Part shown: in pieces, positions 12,403 through 24,416 of the stretch
How positions within the stretch are numbered: position 1 is the stretch's first letter
Layout of the letters: every line of letters starts with the position of its first letter
From: Rostratula benghalensis
Lineage: Eukaryota; Chordata; Aves; Charadriiformes; Rostratulidae
Direction: 5' to 3'
NCBI GenBank assembly: GCA_013399305.1
Contig: VXAI01000160.1
Span: 1,533,121-1,597,120, forward strand
Length of the DNA stretch: 64,000 nucleotides
Translations under genes and position numbers: made by a program
The notes under the pieces: model-generated
What the model was told of the DNA's origin: nothing
Seen by the model: the letters and a program-made list of their open reading frames with translations, nothing else
Databases searched by the model: none

Positions 12403-15400
12403 TTGGAGCTGTCCAGTGGGTTGTGTCTTCCATACCAAACAAAATTGCATCTAATACAACAGCAAACCATGAATCTGAACTTTGGAGTGTTTACTGGAAA
12501 GGCTATTTGTTGCTGTAATATGCCTTTAATTCTCTTTAGAAAATTACAGTTTACTATAGCTAATTCCATTTAAAATTATGTGAATTCAGCTTTAGTTGAA
12601 GAATTGTTCCAACAGCATTTATTAATAGAAAAAGATTCAATAAATATGTCTGTAGCTCACCCATTGGTAACAGAAACTGTATTTAAATCATTCCTTATAA
12701 AAATACAAGGAAAGAAACAGAATTTTTAAATAAGATTTCTACAAGTCAAAATAGAAGTTCACACAACTTATCATTTGGTGAAGAAATTGTCCATGTCCTT
12801 GTTTTGTCTTTGCTAATGTAGATTATGCATTTAAAGTGCCTGTGTTCAATTGTTCAACAAGTTTTAACACAACACGTGGGAGGGGATTGGAGAGAATCTA
12901 TTTTCCCCCCTAAGTTCATCCAGTTAAAGGTGGCTACAACAAATTTCCTTGCCCTCTCTTTAGAAATGCCAATCGCCTTTGGGCTGAGAAAAGAATCTAA
13001 AATTCCAGACCCTGAGGAACTGACTGAGAAAACTCAGAACCACTGAATAGGTGATAAAACCAACATTTTCTAAGTCTTCCAGAACTAGTGGAAAAAAAAT
13101 CTGTGCATATATATAAAAAACTTAAAAAAACATATCCAAATAACCATGTCAAATATCATTTCTCATTAGCCTTATATAGGTAAAAATGTTTAGCAACACT
13201 AAACAATACGGTATTCAAAATATAGAACATCTAGTTTAATGCAGATTAATTTTTAACAAGAATTCCTATGCAGTAGGCAGATAGTTCCCACATTCCATTG
13301 TGATTGACAAGCCTGACATATGGAATAGTTCACAAATTCCCAGGTGACTGACAGATGGAGAATAGAAAGGCGGATAAAGTTGCCTAGAGAGCTGAGGACG
13401 ATTTCATATTCAGCGGTTTTGATCAAAAGGATTCCAGATCTCACACTAAATTTAGCACCGCTGGCAATTAGTGCATGATTTATTCAGTCCTTTCATTTGC
13501 TGGTTGACAAATGGAAAACAAGCACAAAATTAAAAATAAGTTTATTTCCAGCATTTCGGATATTTAAAATGTGTGTGTCTTTGTTTGCACATAAATTAAC
13601 ATGAGATGAATTTATAGTGAGATTAAATCTGAAATGGAGATGCAAGCAATAAATAAGAGCTTTTTTTATGTATCTTTCGGGCAGAACAGGTGTTTGAATT
13701 AAGAAATACTAATATGTTTAGCAGCATGACTCCACCTTTAGCATTAGGGAGTTGATGCTTCCCTAAATTTAGAATAATCTTTCCACAATTTAAGATTCTT
13801 TCATAAGCTTCCAGCATAGGTGACCATCTGTAAGGCAATACTAATGCTTTTTAGACCAATAATAATAAAGAAAACCTATCCCCATGTTTTCTGAACACAA
13901 TTGAAGAACTGCTTTTTTCCTACCAATGTGTCTGCATAATTCTTACAAGTGGCAGTTAAACACAAACACAGAATATGGGAATCTTCCCGGTAGTGGATAC
14001 CATCACTCTTTAATGAAAAATATAGAGGAAACACTTCAGATTTGTGAGGAAAAAATGTTGAAAATAAAATTTGTGTTTCTCACCATTCTGCTCATTTTGG
14101 GTTGAAAAACCATTCACTCCAAAATAACGAGTTCATGTGAACCGTTTGGACAGAATAGGGCAATATCTCATCCAAAAATGGAAAGCACAGCATGGTACAA
14201 CCACTCCAGGGAGAAACGACAAGTCAGGAAATTTCAGGTACATGCTTTCAATGCAGAAAACAATATATCATATAGTATGAAGAAGGATTAAAAAAAAAAT
14301 GTTAATGTCTAAATCTAACGCTGAATTTATTGAGAGTTTGTGCTCATCTTCTGAGCGATAATGCAGGTGGTGTAAAGCTCCAGGTATATCACATATCTTT
14401 TAAACACCCAAGTACATTTCTGAATGGCTCATGGAAAATACCAGAATTTGCAGCCTGTGAGGTTGTAAGCCTGTAAGTCTACAAAAGGTTCTCTTTTGCA
14501 ACAAATAAAGAAATATTAAGGTAATCTGAACAGGGGGAAAAAAAAAAAAAGTCACTGCTTTTAGTGGAGAGGTGCAGAGGTGCAAAGGTAAATGTTTTAA
14601 ATCCTGAGAGGTAGAGGATCTTGTTATAAGCTGGGACTAAAACCTGCATTCCACCATTTAAAATTATTACCAATTATAAATGAAATTATTTTACATATTT
14701 TTGTGACTCCCAAAACTTGGAAATAATTACAGGCAGAGATGCAGTGTAACTCCATAGTTACACCTGTCTTCTAAAAAAGAAATGTGTGTTTCCAAAGTCT
14801 CTGTGAATATTCAGCCCAATTTATAGCTCATGGCTTTAGGAAGTCAACAGTTTAGCATAACAGTAGCACAGCCCAGCCTGAGGAGTACAACACACTTTGT
14901 GCTTCACTGCACTCTGTTCCCCCCCCTTCACAAGGCTCTGTGGCTTAATATCGCCATTTTCTCCTCCTCTGGATATCTTTTCCTTGCTCCCAGCAGCAAC
15001 TCAAAGTAATTCCCAGACAAGCAGACTCTGAGCAGTCATGTTTTTATTTTCTTTTACAGAATTCCCTCTCCACTCCCCTCATGCACAGCAGCAAAATAAA
15101 ATCATTGTCTCTCCATAAACGTGAGTCCCCTTAGACTTTTCTGCACCTCTGAAAGACAATAATTAAGCCTCCCAGCTCCTCCCCTTCCTTTATATTTCTT
15201 TTTACATTTAAGAAAAACAAAATCTATTGTATTTCCTGTATGTACAGCTGTTTTCTCTGGATGGCAACATTTTGGTGAATGTGTAGAGTATCTATATTTT
15301 GGGGAAAAAGGGATGGGGGAGGGGAAGAAGACCTCACAGAGAAAGTACATATACCAGATTATCCCTAGTGAGTCTAGAAAGATGGACTTTATATCTGCTC

Positions 15401-15670
15401 ATTTAAGTTTTAGTATTTCCCTTGGATTCTCCAAGTCCTGAAAGATTACTATTTGATTCATTGAAGCACTGGGGTTTACATGTATCTACAACTTCTACTT
15501 TGTCCAAAATAGTTTTCTCGTCCTTAGCGATGGGAGAGAAGGCGGCAGAAGCAAAAAAAAATGGAAGTACCACGTGCTTACAAAAACCTTCTGGGAGGTG
15601 AAAAGCCCAGAAAATCTGCCCCATTTTGGATGAGTGGAGAGCAGAGCTGCATCGTTGTTCTCCTCCATTT
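12403..15670. other. Unique AT-rich stretch between two CR1 copies
   Basis: No gene is supported. The sequence is single-copy and AT-rich (for example 13090-13260), with an A-tract near 14536-14550. The segment at 15102-15350 is open on the minus strand but gives a low-complexity Pro/Lys-rich protein without a recognised domain. No transposon remnant is recognisable between the two flanking CR1 copies, so they look like independent insertions rather than one split element. Confidence 0.55.
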
Positions 15671-15993
15671 ATAGAATCATAGAATGGTTAGAGTTGGAAG
15701 GGACCTTTAAGATCATCAAGTTCCAACCCCCCTGCCTTGGGCAGGGACACCTCCCACTAGACCAGGTTGCTCAAAGTCCCATCCAGCCTGGCTTTGAACA
15801 ATTCCAGGGGTGGGGTATCCACAGCTTCTCTGGGCAACCTGTTCTAGTGTCTCACCACCCTCACAATAAAGAATTTCCTTCTAGTATCTAATCTAAATCT
15901 CCCTTCTTCTAATTTAAAGCCATTACCCCTTGTCCTGTCACTACACTTCTTGACAGACTCCCTCTCCAGCTCTATTGTAGGCTCCCTTCAGAT
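15671..15993 (-). mobile_element. CR1 LINE, 5'-truncated 3' end (copy 2)
   Basis: Second CR1 remnant, also in minus orientation. It opens with ATAGAATCATAGAATGG and continues through the conserved GAGTTGGAAGGGACCTTTAA block. Minus-strand reading recovers the ORF2 C-terminus in the order [19 protein letters not shown] and NRLPREAV. The Trp of the usual HWNRLPRE motif is replaced by a TAG stop (plus-strand 15844-15846), so this reading frame is broken. It extends about 90 bp further toward the element's 5' side than copy 1 before similarity ends near 15993. Sequence closer to the usual consensus suggests it may be younger than copies 1 and 3, but I could not measure divergence. Confidence 0.96.
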
Positions 15994-16727
15994 AAATATT
16001 ACATCTAAAGAGCAAATGTTACCTTCTTTCAAAGAAATGCAGAGTTTCTGCTTTCACGGGCATAACCACAAAGTCCCCATTGTGTAGAAGCCTCTAAGTG
16101 TGTGGCAGCTCAGTGGGCATTTTCAAGATGTGCTCTTTTGCTCTAGTTAGTTTTTCTTCATGTCTGTCTTAGGTTTTTTCTCTGCTTCTGACAGGCAGGA
16201 AGGCAATGCTTAGAGGTTTCTGGTAAGGCAACATCTCCTTTTATTTGTAGCTACACAGACTGAAGACATGCATTGGAAACATAATATGAAATTCTGTAAA
16301 TTCAAATTACACCAAGCAGGTTGGATCCAGTCCAGACACTGGATTTTTTATGCTTCTGTCCTGTGGTTACCAGTGCTTTAAAGTTCTTCATTGTTCTGTG
16401 ATGAGTATTATTGCTAGCTTTGTACTAATAATCTAGGAAGGGAGTTTTGCTGAACTGCAAGTGGAGATAATCCAATGCCAAGTAGGCTTGTCCCTTCTTT
16501 GTTGCCACCGTTGGTATGAATGCTCTCAGTGGCCTTAAGGAGTACTGTGCATTATGGTATTTTTGCTATGTGTTTTGCATAAAGCAGGTTTTAAACTCTT
16601 GAGTTAAATATCTGCAATTTTCTCCTTTTGCTGGTGATGCCCTGCACTTACTGAAAGTATGTTCACACCAGAGCTGGCTGAGTAGTAATAAGGGAATCAG
16701 AGGCAAAGAATTTTTTATCTCCTTGTG

Positions 16728-16750
16728 AGTTACTCTCCCTGAGAGTAACT
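16728..16750. repeat. Perfect 10-bp inverted repeat, 3-nt loop
   Basis: The arms AGTTACTCTC and GAGAGTAACT are exact reverse complements separated by CCT. The stem is too short for a microRNA precursor and there is no T-run to suggest a Pol III terminator. It may be a chance palindrome or a dimeric protein site. Confidence 0.8.
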
Positions 16751-17584
16751 GATTACTGATAATGCATTCTTCAGTTTTTGCTGTGTAGTTCAGATGGTTC
16801 ATTTGGTGAATTGTTTACTACATTTACAGTTTTCACATAGTATTGTTTCTTTATCATGGCTGGATGACTAAACTTTTAAATAGAAGACTTGGAGAATAAT
16901 GAAGTGTATGACTCTACTGGTAGCAAAAAAAATCAGATTTGAGTCACATCTTCATGAATCTGTCTTTCATTATTTGACCAGCTGGAGTTTATATCCATCA
17001 CTATTTTAGCCTCTGCTGATTTTTCACTTCATCATAATGTTTTGGTTAAATTCAAGAATCCACTTTCTGGGCCAGATTCTGCTTTCAATTATGTTAGTGT
17101 AAATCTAGAAGAACCTCACTGAAAGCCAGTAAAGTTATTTTTATTTATTCCAGGGTAAAAGAAAATGGATTCTGACCCTTCTGCATGTGCTGCTATGTCC
17201 TTTATACTCATCTTTCCAATCTCTCTATTTGTTTACAGACACTTTACAATTTTCCCCGAGCCCTTATCACTTGCTCTGTGTGTGTTGTAAGGAAGGAGAG
17301 AAGGGTTCTTGCCTGATATTTTTTTCTTAGCCCTTTTATTTTTCTCTCCAGACACTATATTATGTGTTTAACTACTTAATATTATTTCCTCCCTGTCCAC
17401 CCATCTGTTTATTTTAGTTGCTTCTTCCTCTTGGCTGGCTTCTGTATAGACTCTCCCCATATGCCTGCTAGGAATGTGAATGAATATGATTAACAAGCAC
17501 TGAAATGCACAAATAAGATACTACTTGAAGCTCTGTTTCAGGATCTGTGCATCGTGGAGGTTTCAGACCGTATCTGTTTCTTAG

Positions 17585-17659
17585 CACATTAAATATACTT
17601 GACATAGGTGTGCAGATGAGAACTGGGCCACACGATGAGACAGTGTTTCCTTACAACTG
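17585..17659 (+). other. Possible exon (weak), splice-bounded open segment
   Basis: A pyrimidine-rich tract ending in TTTCTTAG precedes it and a strong donor (CTG then GTGAGTAAG) follows. One frame stays open across all 75 bp and reads as a 24-residue segment containing DIGVQMRTGPHDETVFPYN. It would enter and leave in the same phase. It lies inside a CpG-enriched patch. The product is not recognised, and in 64 kb many acceptor-donor pairs with one open frame are expected by chance, so this is only a lead; a non-coding transcript exon is equally possible. Confidence 0.1.
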
Positions 17660-20600
17660 GTGAGTAAGTGGTGTGACGTGATGCTTTCTGCCCAATAACT
17701 ATCTTCATCCGTTGTAGCAAGACAGTGGCTAACAGCTCTACAGAGAAGCCTGTGCTGTGCGTTTGTGTCTGTGCAGCAGATAGGCAGAGCGGAGTCCTGC
17801 CAAAGCCTCTGGAAGTGTCACATCTTACACGGGTGTTGCAACTTCCTCTGCCTCTGCACAAGCCCTACCGCTGTTGAATTCTTCCAGAGCTCTGCTAGTT
17901 GCTAAGCATATAATTCAATCCAGTGTTACTTCTCTGCATGAGAGTACCCTGTGGAAGCCCACTTGGGGAGGGCTTCCTGTTGTATCAGAGATTGGAGCAG
18001 CATGCCGTAGACCTTACGAGTTGAGATGTAGCAACAGGTTGAGAGACTTGGGAGACTAAGACTGGGGGAAAAAGATGGCAAAGACAGAGGCTGTCAAAGT
18101 TAAGTGTGTTGTGTGCTGGACTGGGAATAGATAGCAGCTAAGCAAATTATACAAAATAAATCCTGAATCCATGCACCTTGCTTTCCAAATCCCCCGTTTG
18201 AGAATTGTTTAGCTGGTTTTCAGTAGATTTTTTTTTTCCCCAGCTATGGGCAATAACAACACACAATCTGTCCCACAAAGAAAGTTTTCTGCCAGGTAAG
18301 GGGTGCTCCAGCTCCCAGAGCAGCTGGCCTGTTTCTGTATTAATACCCAACCAGCAGACAGCTGGTACCCATGACTCTTCTGCCCCAGGAAATGATAGTA
18401 CCTGTCTTTCATACACTTTGAATTTATCCCTAACTGGCAGAATCAGTATAGAGCAAATGGAAATAATATTTGATTGGTTTTCACTTTGGCCAGGAAATTG
18501 AAAAGGATTCATTTTCAGTTAACCTGAAAAATCGGTTTGTACAAGTGCTGCCGTAAGTGATCACTTCTTTGATCGCTGTCAATAATCCTGGAAAACCCTT
18601 GTTAAAAATAATTTTCAGTAATTATTCATTTACACTTTCATAGTAAATTCATTTGGCTGTGTTTGTATCCTCTGCAAGTCTGATTTAGTCTGACTGGCAC
18701 CACTGTTTATGGAAAAAGACCTTTAAAATCAGCTGCTGCAGAGTGCTTATACTAGGAAGCCCAATCACGAGGGCCACATCCATCCAACAGCAACACAGAA
18801 ATGGTGCCAGCCAGCTCATGACTGCTCACTGTTCGACTCCACAGCTTAAACAGAAATCCAAAGACATAAAATGTTTGGCTATGTTTGAGGGACAGTGAGT
18901 ATATTTCATAAATGTAAAAGGACGTAACTAATGAAAAATGCTATTTTCCTGAACAGAATAGGAAGTGAAATTAATTAGACATACTATTTACCTATGAATA
19001 AGTCCTATGTGTTGATCAAATTCCAGAACATGCCCAGGGAAAACTTGGCAAAAAAGCAGAATGCAGTAGGACTTTGGTTCTCCAGCAATATCTGAGTGCA
19101 CAGCTCCATTGACAGGGCTTCCAGCCTGCTGCACAGTATGGATTTTCATATACAAAACTTGTCTGCATTTGAGTGTGTGTAACCAGCTACATATTTGGAA
19201 CCCAGATTTTATAATTAATAATAAAGTCAGAGTTAAATGGTGATAAGATGCTGAAATTCAGACTAAGAAATTTGAAAACATATGGTAAGAGTTGGGTGAA
19301 ATCCAATGGAATAAAGTAATAGAATTTTGTACAAAGGCCACAGAAGGGAAATGGAAAATGTGCAATGATAAATTAATATATGGCCAAGGGTTATGTGTCC
19401 TATCCAGCAATATATACACTAGAAAGTAAAAAAGGTCAATATGGGTAAATAAAGATGTGAAAAAGTAATTAAGGGTTGAGACAGAGGCATATGTGAGGTA
19501 TAAAACACCCAGGTATGAGAGAGATCTGGAAGTATTAGAGAATGAATTTCACCAAAAATTATGAGAAAAGCAAAGGTGAAAAATGAAATGAGGATCACAG
19601 AAAAGTTTAGATATATATTAAGGCGTTTTTCAAGTATCTAAGGAACATGAGGTCAGTGAAGGAGACGGCAGCACCTCAAAGAGAATGGAAGGGTAATTTA
19701 TTGAGAGGTAGATGCTTCAGAAGAATTAAATGTTTTCTTTGATTTATTGTTCATAAAAGGAATGGGGGACATATGCCAGGAATAGACAAATACCAAAGGA
19801 AAACAGGATCATGCCAGAATAAAAAATCAAAAAATCTGAAAACTTTGGCATAGCCTCTCAGCTGGTGAAAATCTGCCAGGTTCATTTGCCCTCATTAGAG
19901 CCAGTTAACCCATTAGTGTGGTGAAGAAATATTTACCCCAATACTTCCCAGATCTATTTAGAAAAGCTTAGAGAAGTATCCAAATATTTTCATATTCGGG
20001 CTTTTTTCTTCTTTTCTCTGACTTAGCTGAGAGCTTGTTGCATGTGCTTCAGAGTAGACTTTCTATTCTCTATTCTATTGACTGCATAAACTTATGTATA
20101 ACTTGAGGATGCTAGCTACAGGTTTGATGTATAACACTAAGATATAAATAACTAAGATATAAATAGAAAAAAAAGGCCAAACTTACTTCAGACTGGGGAT
20201 TCAAAAAAGGAGAGACCGTTTTGGCCAATGCCAGCATATATGATTTATGGGGTACAGAATATGTTTTCCTTCTGGCGTTTTCAGTGCAGGAACTGACTGT
20301 GTAAGCCTGCAAGTTAGAGAGTGTAACACTTCAGCTGTGAGCAGTGAGACGTGCGACGGTGGAGGAGCAAGTTAGAAGTTCTGTAAAAGAAGACTCCTGT
20401 GTGAATTTAACAATTTTTGGTAGCACATTTAATGAGTCATCACACTGACTCGTAGGACTTTGGGATTCCATAGCTTGTCAGGATCTGATATGCTTCGGTA
20501 CCCCTGGGAATCTAATGGCAGAGCAGTCCTAACATAACGTTTTGCGTATGTAGCGCCATGTGTGCACCGAAAAGTGTCTTGTCTTCTTTTTTCCATCAGT

Positions 20601-21585
20601 CCTGCTGCTAATGCTATATGGAGATGAATCTTTTCCTTGTGACCAAATTCCTGGGTTTTTCTCCTGTTTTTCTTTGGCATGTTCATTTTCACAAAGCTCT
20701 AAAATTAACTTACCACTGAAAACCGTAGTGCTTATTTCTACATTTCCTTTTCATTATTTGGATGGATTGACTTCAGCAAAGTATTTCCATTGAGCACTAA
20801 TGATTAAAATCCTGATGCCAGCAACATATTCTTCCTATATGGGAATCTATGGAAAAGCACTTTCTGTTGACACCTGGGTCAGGACTTCACAGTCACATTC
20901 ACTGAGTCTGGCTTGAGAGGAGGAACTTGAGCAGGGAGGAGGAGGGGAGTCCTAGAAACCTAACACGGTTGCTTCCAGCTCTTGTTTTCCTCCCTCTAAG
21001 TACTCTGCAGGAAGGCAGCAAAAGAGGTACCTTGCTTGCTTCCATTTAATAATACAAAGAAATGGTGTGAGCCTGTAAATATAGTGAGCATAAATCAGTG
21101 TGTTCTGCAGGTGTGGCATTGCCAGTAACAAAATGAAAATCTACAAGCCAAACTTTTTGTGAAAACATTTTAAGCGTTTTCACACAGTTCTAAAATTAGC
21201 CCCAGTGACAGAAAACTAAACTTAGTTAATGTATTTGTAGCTGTAAGGTGCACTGATTTATTTATGAACAGTGAATATTTTATAAAGCTGAATGAGTATT
21301 GCAGAAAAAGGAGATGAATATTCACTTCAGTTTTAGAAATGGGTTGTTGTGCTTATGCCTCTTCTATGATCACTTTCTATGAACCTTCTAGTGATTGAAA
21401 TTCGGTACCCTTGAACTGGTATCAAACTGTACTGTCTGAGGGCATTCAAGGATAGTGAATATAAAGCTCAATCTGAATGAATCACATAAGGACCTGACCA
21501 CATCCATTGCAGCTAGGATAAAGCTGCATGCAAATATACAGTCACTAAATTTGAAAACATATTTTCCAGCAGCATGCATGTTTTG

Positions 21586-21605
21586 TTTTTTTTTTTTTTT
21601 TTTTT
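21586..21605 (+). repeat. (T)20 homopolymer
   Basis: Uninterrupted T20 tract preceded by TTTTG. On the minus strand it is an A20 run, but no retroposed sequence, target duplication or SINE body is visible beside it, so it is annotated only as a mononucleotide repeat. Confidence 0.95.
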
Positions 21606-21978
21606 CTATTCAAAAGTGCTATTTAATCAGCATAAGGCACTTTCAGTAAGGCAGGCTTATTTCTTAAAAAAATTAATTTCCAGAAAAAATACTTCAGTGA
21701 GGCTGAAATTTTCTGGCTTAGCACTTTCAGAATGCAAAGTTTCATTTTTTCTAAACTTTCAAATTACTTCCTATGTAGAAATATATTTCTCATATATTGT
21801 CGAACTCAGTCACACATTGGAAAAAAAGCTAAATATTTTGACTGACCAAAAATAATTATTTTTACAGAAGTCATTTGATACAAATAAAAAAAACCCCAAA
21901 CATAACTATTCTGCTGCAAATTTCAGATCTTTCAATTCCTTATTAAGCATAATCTGACAGCATTTGTATACTATCCAG

Positions 21979-22050
21979 GAAAAAAAACCAAACAAACAAA
22001 AAAAAAAAAGGAAAAGAAAATAAAGGAAAAGAAAAAAAGGAAAAGAAAAC
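21979..22050 (+). repeat. A-rich low-complexity tract with GGAAAAGAAA units
   Basis: About 70 bp of nearly pure purine, first CAAACAAAC-like, then A13, then three spaced copies of a GGAAAAGAAA-type unit. This is polypurine low-complexity DNA that can adopt triplex structure. No SINE or LINE body is recognisable next to it. Confidence 0.9.
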
Positions 22051-22576
22051 TATTACAATTTTTAGGTTCAGCAATGTGCAATGTGCACAAAAACATTATC
22101 TGTATATATGATGGGCTTGTGTGTGTGCTTCTAACAAAATCCTTCTAGACAAATTTGCGTGACAGGATGTCAGTCAAAATACAGTGTATTTTCTTAGTCA
22201 AATATTTAACGGCTCTTCAGAACAATAATATATAGGCAAACTATACTGAAAGTACTTATAGGAAAGAACAATGTGAAGAACTGTAATGGATGCTGTATCA
22301 ATAAATTATCTTGTCCCACCAAAGGGATACCAGTAAAGAAAACTTTCTGGTAACAAGCGTATTGTTTCTCTAGCACAGTGCTCACAGCAATGAAAGAATT
22401 CATCTTACTCACATGTTTTTCTCTGTTATACAAGAACTTTTATATGCCTTATAAAAGAACTACCAATAGTAAAGGCAGAGAAAACAAATGTGTCCATTTG
22501 CCCATAGCATAGCAAGGTCATGAACAAGGCAACATATCAGCCACTTTATTTCGTAGTCTAGCATGTTAGAGCAAAT

Positions 22577-22594
22577 CTACCTACCTACCTACCT
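22577..22594 (+). repeat. (CTAC)n short microsatellite
   Basis: Four perfect CTAC units plus a partial CT. Short tetranucleotide repeat in unique sequence. Confidence 0.9.
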
Positions 22595-24310
22595 TTGTTG
22601 CAGTTCTGCTCTAATATACTTGGGCACAACCTCAGGCAGAGGAAGGGAGGGAGATCTACACCATTAGATCTCATTGCTGTGGCTAGCTGGAAGCCTTGGG
22701 CACCAGGATAGAGTCAATAGCTCGGGCTGTGCTGTCCAAAACCTTTTTGCTGAAGTGCCTGTTATTTTGAGTTTGTTTCTTGTCTACTTAAGGCAAAGAA
22801 AATCCTTGCGTGATTCCCTTGTTGCTGTTTAACAAGGAAGATTTCTAAAATGACTTGCCATAATCACAATATATGGGCAAGTTAAAATTGGGAGGCCCAC
22901 AGGGTTTGCTGTCTGTTAAGAGCTATGCACACCTGCGATTTATGCATAAGGTGAAAATATTAAAGACTGCAGCCTGTCCTTAAAATTAAAAATTAAATTG
23001 AAGATCCTTGCCTTAGGGTAAGTAGTGGAAGCAGGAAAAGATTCTGTAGGACAAAGACAAGTAGCATGTCCGCTAAACCCCAGAGCAGCAGGAGGAGTTG
23101 GCAGCAAGATTGGCCATGCCAAGCTGGCTTTGCCTCTTATCTCACCCCCCTATTGTTTCTCCACATCTGGAACACGCTGGCCCTTCAGTAAGGTGATAAG
23201 TAGTCTGAGATTTCAAGCTTGATTATTCTCTGTGCTTTTTTTTTTTTATTATTATTTTATATATAGTTGTTTGTGCCATAATTTTCTGTAAAGTCCCAAA
23301 AAGTATACATCACTACAAAGGGAGTAGGTTGGGCTTCCTCAGCATATATCTTCAATAGCACCCTGTTTATGATAAAATGGAAAAAGTTCACCATGTGTTG
23401 ACCGTGGCCACTAGCCTGTTAGTAAGTATAATCGAGGCAGAGACACCTTGCTAGATATGATCATCAAAAAGTGGATTATGTAGCTGAACTCTGCTCCAAT
23501 GCTGAAGCATTCAAAATCTATTTGGAAAAGTGTCAGCAATATAGTGTTTGTATCCATGAGAAGCCTCTGGCAGAAGCTTCTGCACAGGTTATTATGCTAT
23601 CACCTGAAACCAATTGCCTGAAACAAACTGAAATAAGTTCTTCCTTAAAACACCCTACTCTGAATTCTCATTAGGTATTGGGACTAGCTTAGCAGCTGTG
23701 TTCAGACTTCTTACAGAAGCAGAAAGATTACTTTGATTGCTGGGCAGGGGGCTGCATGAGATTTTTGGTTGTTGATTGGTGGTTTTTTTAGTTGCCTTCT
23801 AGTAATGGAAGCTTTTCAGTTTCCTTAGAAATGACTGATAAATTCCTGTGCATCATTCTATTTATTTCATTTCTGTAACATGTGTCCATTTATATGACAA
23901 AAGATGAAGTTTTAATATAATGATGAATAGCTATGGTCAAGGTTCTCCATTAATTAGAAATAGAAGAGAAACTAATGGGATGTTCACAACACACAGTGAA
24001 ATATGTTTAATTAACGTGGAGAGGCCTCCAAAAATAGTATCTAACTGAGCTAGCTCCAAAAGCAGTAATATTGCATTTACTTGGCAAACCACTTAAGCTA
24101 ATTAGCCTTGCAATGAGAGGGGGCTTAGTAGCTCAGTTATATTGTCTTTCCTCTGCAAACACATTGCTTCTGGGGCCAAGTGAGGGACTTTCCCTGGCAC
24201 TGATTTTCACCCTGTAAGCCTGCTACCAACAGTCCTGCTTGCCTCCTAGGTTGTGCTGTGTGGTCCACTATGTGTGCTGCAAATACACCCGGACTCTCCT
24301 CTTTTATCTC

Positions 24311-24328
24311 TTTTTTTTTTTTTTTTTT
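24311..24328 (+). repeat. (T)18 homopolymer with nearby C10 tract
   Basis: T18 continues into TGTTTTTG, and a run of about ten C residues follows at about 24407-24416. The intervening 80 bp is G- and A-rich unique sequence. These homopolymers explain the Phe- and Pro-rich open frames across 24239-24574, which are not believable proteins. Confidence 0.92.
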
Positions 24329-24416
24329 GTTTTTGTTTCCTTTTTAGGCTGGGGGCAGGGGGGAGCAGGTGGAAAGCAGAGGACAATCAAACACCAACCA
24401 TTCCAACCCCCCCCCC

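Larger units (their letters stand above)
15994..21585. other. Unique stretch with two CpG-enriched patches
   Basis: No gene is supported. Two patches stand out from the CpG-poor background: about 17549-18030 (nine CpGs in the first 330 bp, with a splice-bounded open segment at 17585-17659) and about 20345-20575 (nine CpGs, plus a TGAGTCA AP-1-type motif at about 20432). A perfect 10-bp inverted repeat lies at 16728-16750. The remainder, including about 18900-19900, is ordinary AT-rich single-copy DNA. Confidence 0.55.
21606..24310. other. Unique AT-rich stretch
   Basis: No gene is supported. It includes an A/AAAG-rich tract at 21979-22050 and a short (CTAC)4 at 22577-22594. A slightly GC-richer piece lies at about 23040-23200. 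A conserved-element-like segment at about 24000-24130 contains homeodomain-type core words (TTAATTAA, CTAATTAG). Open frames are short and unrecognised. Confidence 0.55.

Noticed and set aside
12111..12569. 152-codon minus-strand open frame
   Set aside because: It is the decayed C-terminus of CR1 ORF2 fused by chance to flanking sequence on both sides, not a gene.
21586..21605. Poly(A) tail of a minus-strand retroposed gene copy
   Set aside because: No gene-like sequence or flanking duplication is seen next to the homopolymer.
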